From Laceyella sediminis (GTDB lineage Bacteria > Bacillota > Bacilli > Thermoactinomycetales > Thermoactinomycetaceae): a stretch of 64,000 nt of DNA. Both the position numbers and the translations under genes were made by a program. The notes beneath the pieces are model-generated. The model saw only the letters and a list, made by a program, of their open reading frames with translations. It was not told where the DNA came from and searched no databases. The first letter of the stretch is position 1; every line of letters starts with the position of its first letter. Shown in pieces: positions 56,717 through 64,000 of this stretch. The stretch spans positions 1 to 64,000 of the forward strand of contig NZ_PVTZ01000003.1 of the NCBI RefSeq assembly GCF_003003125.1. Direction: 5' to 3'.

Positions 56717-57511
56717 TCACGCGAATCCTAACCAGCGTTTCATCCGCATGACCACACTCTGTTCCTTGTCCAGTGCCATCAGCGGCACCATCTCGCCCTG
56801 GATGCGGCGAGCGATATTGCGGTAAGCTTTGGCGGCAAGGTTTTTGTTGTCAAAGCTGATCGGCTCGCCTAAATTACCGGAACGGATCACTTGTTCATCA
56901 TCTGGCACGACGCCCAGCAGATCGATGGCCAGCACCGCCACCACCTCATCCACATCCATCATGCCTCCGTCCCGTACCATCTGCTTGCGCATGCGATTAA
57001 TAACTAGCTTGGGCGGGGCGATCTCTTCTTTCTCAAGCAACCCGATCACCCGGTCAGCATCGCGAATCGCGGCGTTTTCCGGGATGGTCACGACGATCGC
57101 TTGGTCCGCACCAGCCACGGCATTCTTAAATCCATTTTCAATGCCCGCCGGGCAGTCGATGATGACGTAGTCAAACTGCTCTTTCAACTCCGCCACCAAC
57201 CAGCGCAACTGATTACTTGACACGGCTGTCTTGTCTTTCGTTTGCGCAGCTGGAAGCAAATACAGCTCCTCACAACGCTTATCCCTGATCAACGCTTGCT
57301 CTATGCGGCACGTTTTTTCAATCACATCAACCAAATCATAAATGATGCGATTCTCCAAACCCATCAACACGTCGAGATTGCGAAGACCGATATCCGTATC
57401 GACCAAACATACCTTTTTGCCGGTCAAAGCGAGCGCGGTCCCAATGTTGACTGAAGTGGTGGACTTGCCCACGCCCCCTTTTCCGGACGTTACAACGATA
57501 CTTTCCCCCAT
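56717..57511 (-). CDS. minD: Septum site-determining ATPase MinD
   Basis: MinD recruits MinC to the membrane to prevent polar division. The 264-residue protein has the deviant Walker A SGKGGVGKSTTSVN, a Walker B VIIDCPAGIE and a C-terminal amphipathic membrane-targeting helix (MRMKRWLGFA). GGAGG precedes the ATG. It is the second gene of minCD, 74 bases after minC. Confidence 0.97.
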   Translation of the reverse strand: MGESIVVTSGKGGVGKSTTSVNIGTALALTGKKVCLVDTDIGLRNLDVLMGLENRIIYDLVDVIEKTCRIEQALIRDKRCEELYLLPAAQTKDKTAVSSNQLRWLVAELKEQFDYVIIDCPAGIENGFKNAVAGADQAIVVTIPENAAIRDADRVIGLLEKEEIAPPKLVINRMRKQMVRDGGMMDVDEVVAVLAIDLLGVVPDDEQVIRSGNLGEPISFDNKNLAAKAYRNIARRIQGEMVPLMALDKEQSVVMRMKRWLGFA

Positions 57512-57585
57512 CCATAACCTCCGTCTAATCCTACACTCTCATGAACCACATCGGTATATTTCACCAAGCAATGACTGTAAGATGG

Positions 57586-58275
57586 TTATAAATTTAATCG
57601 CCTGCGATTCTCATTCCACTCGAGTTCAGGACGCAATTGTCCAAGTTGAGAAATTTTTTCAACGATAATCTGGTTGTCCGCCAGATAAGCAAACCGCATC
57701 CCTACTTCTGAGTCATCCCATTTGTCCGGCGGGCGGGAAATGACATCAGCGATGCGAAGTTGAGTTGGACGCAGTGTGGAGGCGACGATCACCGCATTCT
57801 GATCACCATGGCTACCTGCGTGAGCCAATCCGCGTAGCGATCCCAACACGTAGATGCTGCCGGTGCATTGGATCGTTCCTCCCGGGTTGACATCACCCAA
57901 AAACAATAAATTTCCGCTATGTACTAACACCTGTCCAGAACGCACCGTCCCGGCCTTCGTCGCCAGATCTGTCTCCGCTCCGCGCAAATACGGCATGCCA
58001 TCCGCCTCAAACCGATGAATGATTAAATTCTGGCGGATAGAAAACAACTCCCGCACCGCCAATTCTTCTGTGCGGGTAATCTGCCGTTGGCCCAATTTGA
58101 TGGTGACTTTCATATCCGGGCCATCCCAAATCTGGGCCGCCTGCGTATTTTCCAACTTATGCTTCAATTCCTCCAAAACATAAGAAAAGGGTCGCGAATC
58201 ATCGAGAATAAACAGCAGGCCTTCTTTGTTGCCCTTAATTGTAACGCCCGGTTTCATCACTTTCCCCATACTCAT
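57586..58275 (-). CDS. minC: Septum site-determining protein MinC
   Basis: MinC blocks FtsZ assembly. The 229-residue protein has an N-terminal FtsZ-binding domain and a C-terminal beta-helix domain (about 120-220) with LVHSGNLLFLGDVNPGGTIQ and IYVLGSLRGLAHAGSHGD, the MinD-binding surface. The ATG at 58275 follows GGGGTGAC. mreB-C-D-minC-D order is the same as in Bacillus. Confidence 0.93.
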   Translation of the reverse strand: MSMGKVMKPGVTIKGNKEGLLFILDDSRPFSYVLEELKHKLENTQAAQIWDGPDMKVTIKLGQRQITRTEELAVRELFSIRQNLIIHRFEADGMPYLRGAETDLATKAGTVRSGQVLVHSGNLLFLGDVNPGGTIQCTGSIYVLGSLRGLAHAGSHGDQNAVIVASTLRPTQLRIADVISRPPDKWDDSEVGMRFAYLADNQIIVEKISQLGQLRPELEWNENRRRLNL

Positions 58276-58343
58276 GTCACCCCGCCTCACTAATGATTTC
58301 GCTCCTCCCCTTTATTTTCCTTCCTTTTCCATTATAAGCCGCA

Positions 58344-58874
58344 TCAGCGAATAATCGTATCAAACACGACCTGCCGGTTCCGCTTTTTCATGTAAACATA
58401 ATGTATGAACCGGAAAATGGGATAGGCGCTGATGGCGTTAAAGACCAACGTCGGCACGATATGTGTCATGAAAGAAAAAAGGAAAGGCATGTTCGTGAAC
58501 CCAAACAAACGATACCAACCATACACCAAGAGTGTATAACAGCATTGCCCCAATACGATCGCCACACCGACAATCCACACAAAAGGCGGAAAATGATTGG
58601 CCAACAAATACGTGCCGTAGGCTACTGCCGCCAATGTGAAGGCAGTGACCCCCCACGCCGGGCCGTAGACGATGTCATGCAACAATCCGAAGGAGAAGGC
58701 GAACATCAGCACATAACGTTTGGGCAAATACAAAGAAATGACAATGATCCCACTAACCACCAATTGGGGGATAACGACAAAAGTGCTCCCCCACGCCTGA
58801 GGGAGCAACAACTGGAAGACAGACCCTTCTAACAAGAAGAGGATCAAGAGGAAAGCGACGAAACCCTTTTTCAC
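58344..58874 (-). CDS. mreD: Rod shape-determining protein MreD
   Basis: A 176-residue membrane protein with five to six spans, including FGLLHDIVYGPAWGVTAF in the middle, the MreD signature. It works with MreC and MreB in lateral wall synthesis. It overlaps mreC by four bases. Confidence 0.92.
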   Translation of the reverse strand: MKKGFVAFLLILFLLEGSVFQLLLPQAWGSTFVVIPQLVVSGIIVISLYLPKRYVLMFAFSFGLLHDIVYGPAWGVTAFTLAAVAYGTYLLANHFPPFVWIVGVAIVLGQCCYTLLVYGWYRLFGFTNMPFLFSFMTHIVPTLVFNAISAYPIFRFIHYVYMKKRNRQVVFDTIIR

Positions 58875-59728
58875 CGTTTGTCCCCTCCCGTCTTCGATTG
58901 AAGCTCGTTCTTGTGTTGTTGCAACTGCAACTTTTCCGGGTCTCTCACGACCATTACATAGTCCAGCCGTTCAAAAGTAGCAGACGGTTTCACATACGCG
59001 ATTTGTTCAACCCCGCTTTCGCCGGGTTTAATTTCAGCAACCGTCCCAATCAGAATACCACCTGGATAAATATCTGACAATCTCGATGTTACCACCGTTT
59101 CACCTGGCTTAATTTTGGCGGTCACCGCTACTTTTTTCATGATCAACCGTTTCTTCACCGCATCATATCCTTCGATGATGCCCAAAACCTCTTCATTCTC
59201 CCCTTGGATCATCGCGGCGATGCCAGGGCCGCCACCCGTGTCAGTCAATAGTTGCACATCCGCCATATGGCTGGTCACTGACTGCACTCGGCCGATCAGC
59301 CCTTGCGAAGTGACGATGGGCATTTTTGGCTCCACGCCATCTGCCTTGCCCCGGTTAATGACCACCTTATTATGCCAACGGTCGGTGTTTCGGAATACTA
59401 CGCGTGCCGCAATGTATTCGATGGGGTTTTCTTTTGCGTATCCCCATTGTTTTTTTAATTCTTCATTCTCCCGCTTCAATTCTTTCAACTCCGCTTCCAT
59501 GCGAGCCAACTCCGTCTTCGGGGAGGCAGCTTCCGTGGAAGAGGAAAGGGCCAGCGCCGAATGCACGGGCGTGTAAAAAATGCCTTCTACCACCGCCGCT
59601 ACATTCTTTACCCAACTTTCCGGACCGATGAGAAGCCCGCGCTCACCGCGCGTCATCCCCACCGAAATAAACAGCAGCAGCGACAAGCAAACAAAAATGA
59701 GAATGTGACGAGCGTCATTGCGTCGCAT
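58871..59728 (-). CDS. mreC: Rod shape-determining protein MreC
   Basis: MreC, 285 residues, links MreB to the wall synthesis machinery. One N-terminal span (about 9-26) is followed by a coiled coil (ELARMEAELKELKRENEELKK in shortened form, about 74-97) and a beta-rich extracytoplasmic domain with VVINRGKADGVEPKMPIV and QLLTDTGGGPGIAAM. AAGGAG precedes the ATG. Between mreB and mreC lies a palindromic MITE, so the leader of mreC contains that hairpin. Confidence 0.93.
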   Translation of the reverse strand: MRRNDARHILIFVCLSLLLFISVGMTRGERGLLIGPESWVKNVAAVVEGIFYTPVHSALALSSSTEAASPKTELARMEAELKELKRENEELKKQWGYAKENPIEYIAARVVFRNTDRWHNKVVINRGKADGVEPKMPIVTSQGLIGRVQSVTSHMADVQLLTDTGGGPGIAAMIQGENEEVLGIIEGYDAVKKRLIMKKVAVTAKIKPGETVVTSRLSDIYPGGILIGTVAEIKPGESGVEQIAYVKPSATFERLDYVMVVRDPEKLQLQQHKNELQSKTGGDKR

Positions 59729-59822
59729 GGCTTCACTCCTTCGGGGCGATTTTCATTTCTCTTCCGGCTAGCCCGCGAAAAAGGGGCGCCAATCCGCCCC
59801 CTTCCGAGCCAACCGACGACTA

Positions 59823-59959
59823 CTAGGGCGTGTCTGGTGAATCAAGTTGGTAGGGAAGAAGCGGCGGAAAAACCTTTTCTCGAGGAGCGCCGATGCACAA
59901 GTGAAGCGAATGAGAAAATGGTTTTGGAGCCGCTGGCCTATTCATCAGACACGCTCTAG
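59823..59959. mobile_element. Palindromic MITE, copy 2, at the mreB stop codon
   Basis: This copy begins CTAGGGCGTGTCTG and ends CAGACACGCTCTAG, with CTAG on both sides. It is nearly identical to copy 1 at 7332-7467, differing mainly in the central loop. The right CTAG (59956-59959) contains the stop codon of mreB, TAG on the minus strand. It can form a long hairpin in the mreB-mreC transcript. Confidence 0.88.
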
Positions 59960-61002
59960 AAAAAGCGCTTGCGCCGAAAACGGTCAATCGCCGAAGTGGG
60001 TTTAAACAGCCCGATCTGCTCCAGGGCCGAACCGGTACCGACGGCCACGCAATCCAACGCGTTTTCCGCCACATGGCATTCCATGTGGGTCTCTTCACTC
60101 AAGCGGACATTCAAATTGCGCAACAAAGCTCCGCCACCCGTCAACATGATACCCCGGTCCAAGATGTCCGCCGACAATTCCGGTGGCGTTTGTTCCAATG
60201 TCTGCTTGACGGAGTCGATAATCGCCATGACGGTTTCGTTTAAGGCCTCGGCAATTTCACTCGTCGTAATCTCAATCATGCGCGGCAAGCCCGTAATCAA
60301 GTCCCGGCCTTTGATCTCCCGCGAGTCACCGCCCTGATCATCAGGGATAGCTGAGCCGATTTCCAGCTTCAGCGTTTCCGCCGTGCGCTCTCCAATCAGC
60401 AAATTGTGTTTGCGACGAATGTATTGGATGATGGCATCATCCATTTTGTCACCAGCCACCCGCAGCGAATGACAAGTCACGATCCCCCCCAAGGAGATCA
60501 CCGCTACCTCCGTCGTCCCGCCACCAATGTCAACCACCATGCTTCCCGTCGCATCCCACACGGGCAAACCGGCGCCGATCGCAGCCGCCAACGGCTCTTC
60601 AATGGTGTAAGCATCCTTGGCCCCAGCTCTAACAGTCGCCTGCTCCACCGCCCGCTTTTCGACCGCGGTGACTCCTGACGGCACGCACACCATCACATTG
60701 GGTTTGCGTGGCAAAATGATGTGCTGGTCAGAAGCCTGCTTCAAAAAGTATTCAATCATCGCCGCTGTTGTATTGTAATCGGCGATCACGCCATCTTTCA
60801 TCGGGCGGATAGCCACGATATTACCAGGTGTTCGCCCGATCATCGCTTTCGCTTGGTTCCCAACCGCCTTGATTTCTTCCGTTCCCACTTCCATCGCCAC
60901 CACAGACGGTTCACGAACCACAATCCCTTGCCCTTTTACATAAACGAGGGTATTGGCCGTTCCCAAATCCAATCCCATATCTTTCACAAATCCGCCAAAC
61001 AC
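59956..61002 (-). CDS. mreB: Rod shape-determining protein MreB
   Basis: The actin-like filament of rod-shaped cells. The 348 residues show [19 protein letters not shown] (phosphate 1), [21 protein letters not shown] (phosphate 2) and [13 protein letters not shown] (adenosine). Translation starts with GTG at 61002 behind AAAGGGGGG. The last residues are basic (RFRRKRFF), and the stop TAG is part of the CTAG flank of a MITE, so the original C-terminus or its downstream sequence may have been altered by the insertion. Confidence 0.96.
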   Translation of the reverse strand: MFGGFVKDMGLDLGTANTLVYVKGQGIVVREPSVVAMEVGTEEIKAVGNQAKAMIGRTPGNIVAIRPMKDGVIADYNTTAAMIEYFLKQASDQHIILPRKPNVMVCVPSGVTAVEKRAVEQATVRAGAKDAYTIEEPLAAAIGAGLPVWDATGSMVVDIGGGTTEVAVISLGGIVTCHSLRVAGDKMDDAIIQYIRRKHNLLIGERTAETLKLEIGSAIPDDQGGDSREIKGRDLITGLPRMIEITTSEIAEALNETVMAIIDSVKQTLEQTPPELSADILDRGIMLTGGGALLRNLNVRLSEETHMECHVAENALDCVAVGTGSALEQIGLFKPTSAIDRFRRKRFF

Positions 61003-61191
61003 GGCAAGCCCCCCCTTTCATTCATTCAAAATCAAAATATTATCAAACAGAAAGCCTCTCCACATAAGCTCCTGGTATAAACCGCCCTCCACACCCGAGC
61101 AAATTCGGACAATTTCGTCAATAGGAAAACAGCACTAAGAAAACGGCTGTTAGTCAGGCGATGGCATGCGCATGATCAAAGGGATTAAAAC

Positions 61192-61899
61192 CTACTCGGC
61201 AATCAGCCCTTTCTCTTTCATGCTGAAATACGTTTGATCCCCGATAATCAGATGGTCCACAACGTCTATGCCCAACAATTTACCGACTTCCACCAACCGC
61301 TCTGTAACCAAGAGATCCTCCGTGCTGGGCGTGGGGTCGCCGCTGGGGTGATTATGTACGCAAATGATTGCGGCGGCGCTACAGCGGATCGCTTCGTGGA
61401 AAATTTCGCGCGGATGCACAACCGAGGTGTTAAGGCTTCCTTTGAAAATGCATTTTTTGTCAATCACACGATATTTTGTGTTTAAGTATAGGCAGATGAA
61501 GTGTTCCTGTTGCAGGAAGCGGAGTTCATCCATTACGTAACAAGCTGCATCATCCGGCGACCGAATCGCATGGCGGTCTTCCGGCATCATACGTGAAATC
61601 CGCTGTCCCAACTCAATGCCAGCCATCAACTGAATGGCTTTGGCCGGCCCGATTCCGTGAATGCCCATTAACTCTTGCAACGAAAGTCGGGTCAGGCCTT
61701 TGAGCCCGCCCCCCTTGTTCAACACCCGCTGGGCCAACGTCATCACGGATTCACCCGTGCTGCCCGTGCGCAACAACAAGGCAATCAACTCCGCATTAGA
61801 GACATAATTCGGTCCTAACCGAATCATGCGTTCACGCGGCCGCTCCTCTTCTGGCACATCGCGCAGCAACATGTAATTGCGACCGGTTTCATCCATCAT
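61192..61899 (-). CDS. radC: DNA repair protein RadC (JAB/MPN domain)
   Basis: A 235-residue protein with helix-hairpin-helix at about 50-85 (LMGIHGIGPAKAIQLMAG) and a C-terminal JAMM metalloprotease-like domain with HNHPSGDPTPSTEDL, the HxH...D motif. Its role in repair is disputed in the literature. GGAGG precedes two possible ATG codons three bases apart. maf-radC-mreB order is as in Bacillus. Confidence 0.95.
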   Translation of the reverse strand: MMDETGRNYMLLRDVPEEERPRERMIRLGPNYVSNAELIALLLRTGSTGESVMTLAQRVLNKGGGLKGLTRLSLQELMGIHGIGPAKAIQLMAGIELGQRISRMMPEDRHAIRSPDDAACYVMDELRFLQQEHFICLYLNTKYRVIDKKCIFKGSLNTSVVHPREIFHEAIRCSAAAIICVHNHPSGDPTPSTEDLLVTERLVEVGKLLGIDVVDHLIIGDQTYFSMKEKGLIAE

Positions 61900-61988
61900 C
61901 TATTCCTCCTCTGCCTCTCTCCACTTCCATTTAGGAATTTGATCCCCACGGGTGTGCTCGGCAGAGTTGTTACGTTTGCATTTATCTT

Positions 61989-62579
61989 CTATGGTACCAA
62001 CGAATAGCCCATGTCTTGGAACATTTGATCCAATTCGACCAATGAAAGTCCGACAACATTGAAATAACAGCCGTCGATCTTGTCGATCAGACATGCGCCC
62101 AAGCCTTGGATTCCATATGCGCCCGCCTTGTCGAGCGGTTCTTTCGAATTCACGTACCACGAGATTTTTTCATCTGAGAGCGACCTCATCCACACATGGG
62201 TCATGCGATGGCTGACACGTTCACGCACCACTTGGCCATCAGCCACTTCAACCAAGGCAATGCCCGTGTATACTTGATGCGCGCGGCCTTGGAGCCTGGA
62301 AAGCATCTGAACCGCTTCCCGCTCATCCCGCGGTTTGCCCAAAATCTCACCGTCACAGACCACTATCGTATCCGCGCCGATGACAAGAGCGGCATCCAAC
62401 TGCCGGGCCACATCCTTGGCTTTGCGGTGCGCCAATTCCTCAGCCACTGCGCTCGGAGGGCACGAAGGGTCAAACGTTTCATCGACCTGGCTCGTTTTCA
62501 CCTCAAACGGAACGCCTAAGCCCGCAAGTAACTCTCGTCTCCGTGGAGAACCGGATGCCAAAACAATTTTCGGCCGCAT
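61989..62579 (-). CDS. maf: Maf family nucleoside triphosphate pyrophosphatase
   Basis: Maf hydrolyses modified or canonical NTPs (dTTP/UTP in this subclass) and affects septation. The 196 residues begin IVLASGSPRRRELLAGLG, with the substrate-binding GSPRRRELL motif, and contain VIGADTIVVCDGEILGKP and KAGAYGIQGLGACLIDKIDG, all conserved. AAGGTG precedes the ATG. Confidence 0.95.
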   Translation of the reverse strand: MRPKIVLASGSPRRRELLAGLGVPFEVKTSQVDETFDPSCPPSAVAEELAHRKAKDVARQLDAALVIGADTIVVCDGEILGKPRDEREAVQMLSRLQGRAHQVYTGIALVEVADGQVVRERVSHRMTHVWMRSLSDEKISWYVNSKEPLDKAGAYGIQGLGACLIDKIDGCYFNVVGLSLVELDQMFQDMGYSLVP

Positions 62580-62663
62580 ATCGCGTACACACCTTTCAGT
62601 GATAAGTAAAAAGTAAAAAAGAAGGATGTTCCTTTAAGGAGTGCATCCCGTCCACGGAAAAAA

Positions 62664-62684
62664 GCACCTCTGCGATTAAGGTGC
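62664..62684 (-). terminator. Terminator of spoIIB
   Basis: GGCACCT / AGGTGC stem on the minus strand followed by six T, about 70 bases after the spoIIB stop. Confidence 0.7.
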
Positions 62685-62753
62685 CTTCCAACCTTGGAAC
62701 AATTTAAGTTTAGCAGATGAAGAACCGCCCAACAAGCGATGGTCAACGCTTTG

Positions 62754-63977
62754 TCAAAATTTGTTTTCCCCTCCTTCTGCCGCCGCTTTGGCCACCCGTT
62801 CATAAGCCAATGCATATCGAACCAACCCTTCTTGAATCTGCCACAGCAACGCTTGATTAGGATGTTTGTCTGCCGTTTCCCCGCTTTGAATCGCCAAATC
62901 CAAAGCGCTGAGGCATTGGTTGAGCGACGACCGTAACGCTGGCGGCAACCCCTTTTCCATCGCGTGAAAGTCGGAGAGCATCTGTTCATATTCTTTTTTC
63001 CAAGAGGATTGAAATGCGAATGCCGGCGTCTCCGTTTGGGGATTGCCCTGTATATTGACGATGGCGGCGTTCCCCAGCTGTTGGATCAGTTGGTTTCCAC
63101 GCACAAGCAAGCGGGCCAGCTGTTCCCGCTGGTTCCATTTCTCAGGCAATGTTCCGGTCATCTGCCATTCCTTTAAATACACTTCCACTTCTTTTTTTTG
63201 ATAAATAGCAGAAAGTTTCAACGCTTCATCCCTTGTCCAACCCATTCCCAGGAAGATGCGGTAAGGGGGATGATCAGACATCACCGCGGCTAGCCCTTGC
63301 GTGCGATATTCCTGCACTTTCTTTTGGGCATGCTGCTTGTTTTGAAAATTCCCCGCTTGCAACATCACGACCTTTAGCGCTGGAAGGGGGCTTTCCACTT
63401 CCTTGTCCTTAGCTTTGTTCCCTTTGGCGTCCGTGAGCGGCATCTCAGCCACCATATTGCTCTTGGGCAAGTGATCATCGATCGACCGGGCCGAATGAGA
63501 GGCGTTTTCCAAAAAGAAAATCCGCAATATGGAAAAGCCCATAATCAGTCCCACCACGATCGCGGCAGCGATCGACAGCAGGAGTTGTCCCAATTTCACG
63601 TTTGACGGGCGCATTTTCAACTGTCTTTGCACAAAGGGATTGTTGGGAGAGCTCCACTCGATTACTTGTTGCTTTTTATCGGCGCGCCCCAAGGTAAAAG
63701 AAGGCGTTTGTCGAATCGGCCCGGCGATTGCTTCCTGCGACGCCTGCCACCCCTCCTTCTCTTGCGGATAAGCGGTGGTGGAGACGGGCGCCGTTCTCAC
63801 TTTTTCCCATGTCACTTGTATACCTCGGGCATTGGCTTTTTCCTGCCGCTTCGAAATGGTGATCGCTTGCCCTGTTGGTTTATCCGCTTTGACAGAAGAC
63901 GTTTGGGATGGATGGGGTTGGATGGTCACTTTCATGCCAGACTGCTGGGAAGAAATTCTTGGTTTTGTGTTCTCCAT
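62754..63977 (-). CDS. spoIIB: SPOR-domain protein, SpoIIB
   Basis: A 407-residue protein with a long, basic cytoplasmic N-terminus, one membrane span (about 129-155) and an extracytoplasmic SPOR domain (about 200-278, with VVMLQAGNFQNKQHAQKKV and RIFLGMGWTRDEALKLS). A helical C-terminal region follows. SPOR domains bind denuded septal peptidoglycan; SpoIIB helps engulfment by starting septal wall thinning. Its place before maf-radC-mreB is the Bacillus position. The start at 63977 has AAGGAG 12 bases away, rather far, so it is less certain. Confidence 0.85.
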   Translation of the reverse strand: MENTKPRISSQQSGMKVTIQPHPSQTSSVKADKPTGQAITISKRQEKANARGIQVTWEKVRTAPVSTTAYPQEKEGWQASQEAIAGPIRQTPSFTLGRADKKQQVIEWSSPNNPFVQRQLKMRPSNVKLGQLLLSIAAAIVVGLIMGFSILRIFFLENASHSARSIDDHLPKSNMVAEMPLTDAKGNKAKDKEVESPLPALKVVMLQAGNFQNKQHAQKKVQEYRTQGLAAVMSDHPPYRIFLGMGWTRDEALKLSAIYQKKEVEVYLKEWQMTGTLPEKWNQREQLARLLVRGNQLIQQLGNAAIVNIQGNPQTETPAFAFQSSWKKEYEQMLSDFHAMEKGLPPALRSSLNQCLSALDLAIQSGETADKHPNQALLWQIQEGLVRYALAYERVAKAAAEGGENKF

Positions 63978-64000
63978 CGCAATGATCCGCTCCTTCAAAA

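Noticed and set aside
59823-60098. 91-codon minus-strand frame at the second MITE
   Set aside because: It overlaps mreB in another frame and ends in the MITE; not a gene.
61900-62160. 86-codon minus-strand frame between maf and radC
   Set aside because: It mostly overlaps maf in another frame; the true gap of 89 bases holds no gene.

Overview
The window is a stretch of the chromosome of an endospore-forming Gram-positive bacterium (Bacillota). It carries sporulation genes (spoIIB, spoIVFA, spoIVFB, spoVB, a spo0B homologue, SafA- and CotS-like coat genes). It keeps the gene order known from Bacillus subtilis around mreB-minCD-rplU-obg and around secDF-ruvAB, and Shine-Dalgarno sites are strong (AGGAGG) with frequent TTG/GTG starts. 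Three differences from Bacillus point to a neighbouring lineage: a ruvC gene in a ruvCAB operon, separate secD and secF, and base composition that looks close to 50% GC. I infer something like Thermoactinomycetaceae; this is not proven by the sequence.

Layout. 1-330: the N-terminal end of an IS1182-type transposase and two strong hairpins. 0.3-7.3 kb, accessory: homogentisate dioxygenase with a flavin reductase, a signal peptidase I, two tandem azoreductases, a fusion of a beta-helix to a degenerate AAA+ domain (4707-6971), and a 48-residue ORF with its own promoter and terminator. 7.3-16.3 kb: a MITE, then apt, recJ, secF, secD, comN, spoVB, a DUF421 gene and a yrzE-like gene. 16.3-22.4 kb: ilvE-leuABCD, read from one near-consensus promoter through a T-box leader with a leucine CUC specifier. 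22.8-28 kb: yajC, tgt, queA, a DUF2905 gene, ruvB, ruvA, ruvC. 28-44 kb, mixed: YitT-like protein, polysaccharide deacetylase, methyltransferase, EamA transporter, mntABCD, DinB-like protein, yebC, a split glutamine-dependent NAD synthetase, a CotS-like kinase, a SafA-like LysM protein, a GDSL hydrolase and an ABC exporter. 44-64 kb: pheA, pheB, then a ribose operon (rbsRKACB, no rbsD) and a phosphatase gene lodged between pheB and obg, followed by spo0B-like, rpmA, prp, rplU, spoIVFB, spoIVFA, minD, minC, mreD, mreC, mreB, radC, maf and spoIIB.

Mobile DNA. Two nearly identical palindromic elements of about 136 bp (7332-7467 and 59823-59959) and a related 83-bp element (27967-28049) are flanked by CTAG/TTAG. 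Two of the three sit exactly on a stop codon (mreB, the YitT-like gene).

Most interesting points: the beta-helix/pseudo-AAA+ fusion; the stop-codon MITEs; the small ORF beside a perfect 16-bp palindrome; a perfect CcpA cre consensus over the pheBA promoter; a 33-bp near-palindrome directly before the phosphatase start; and an RbsR-like operator repeated inside rbsK. No tRNA, rRNA or CRISPR array was seen. Start sites below were chosen from visible ribosome-binding sites, so several are shorter than the longest open frame.
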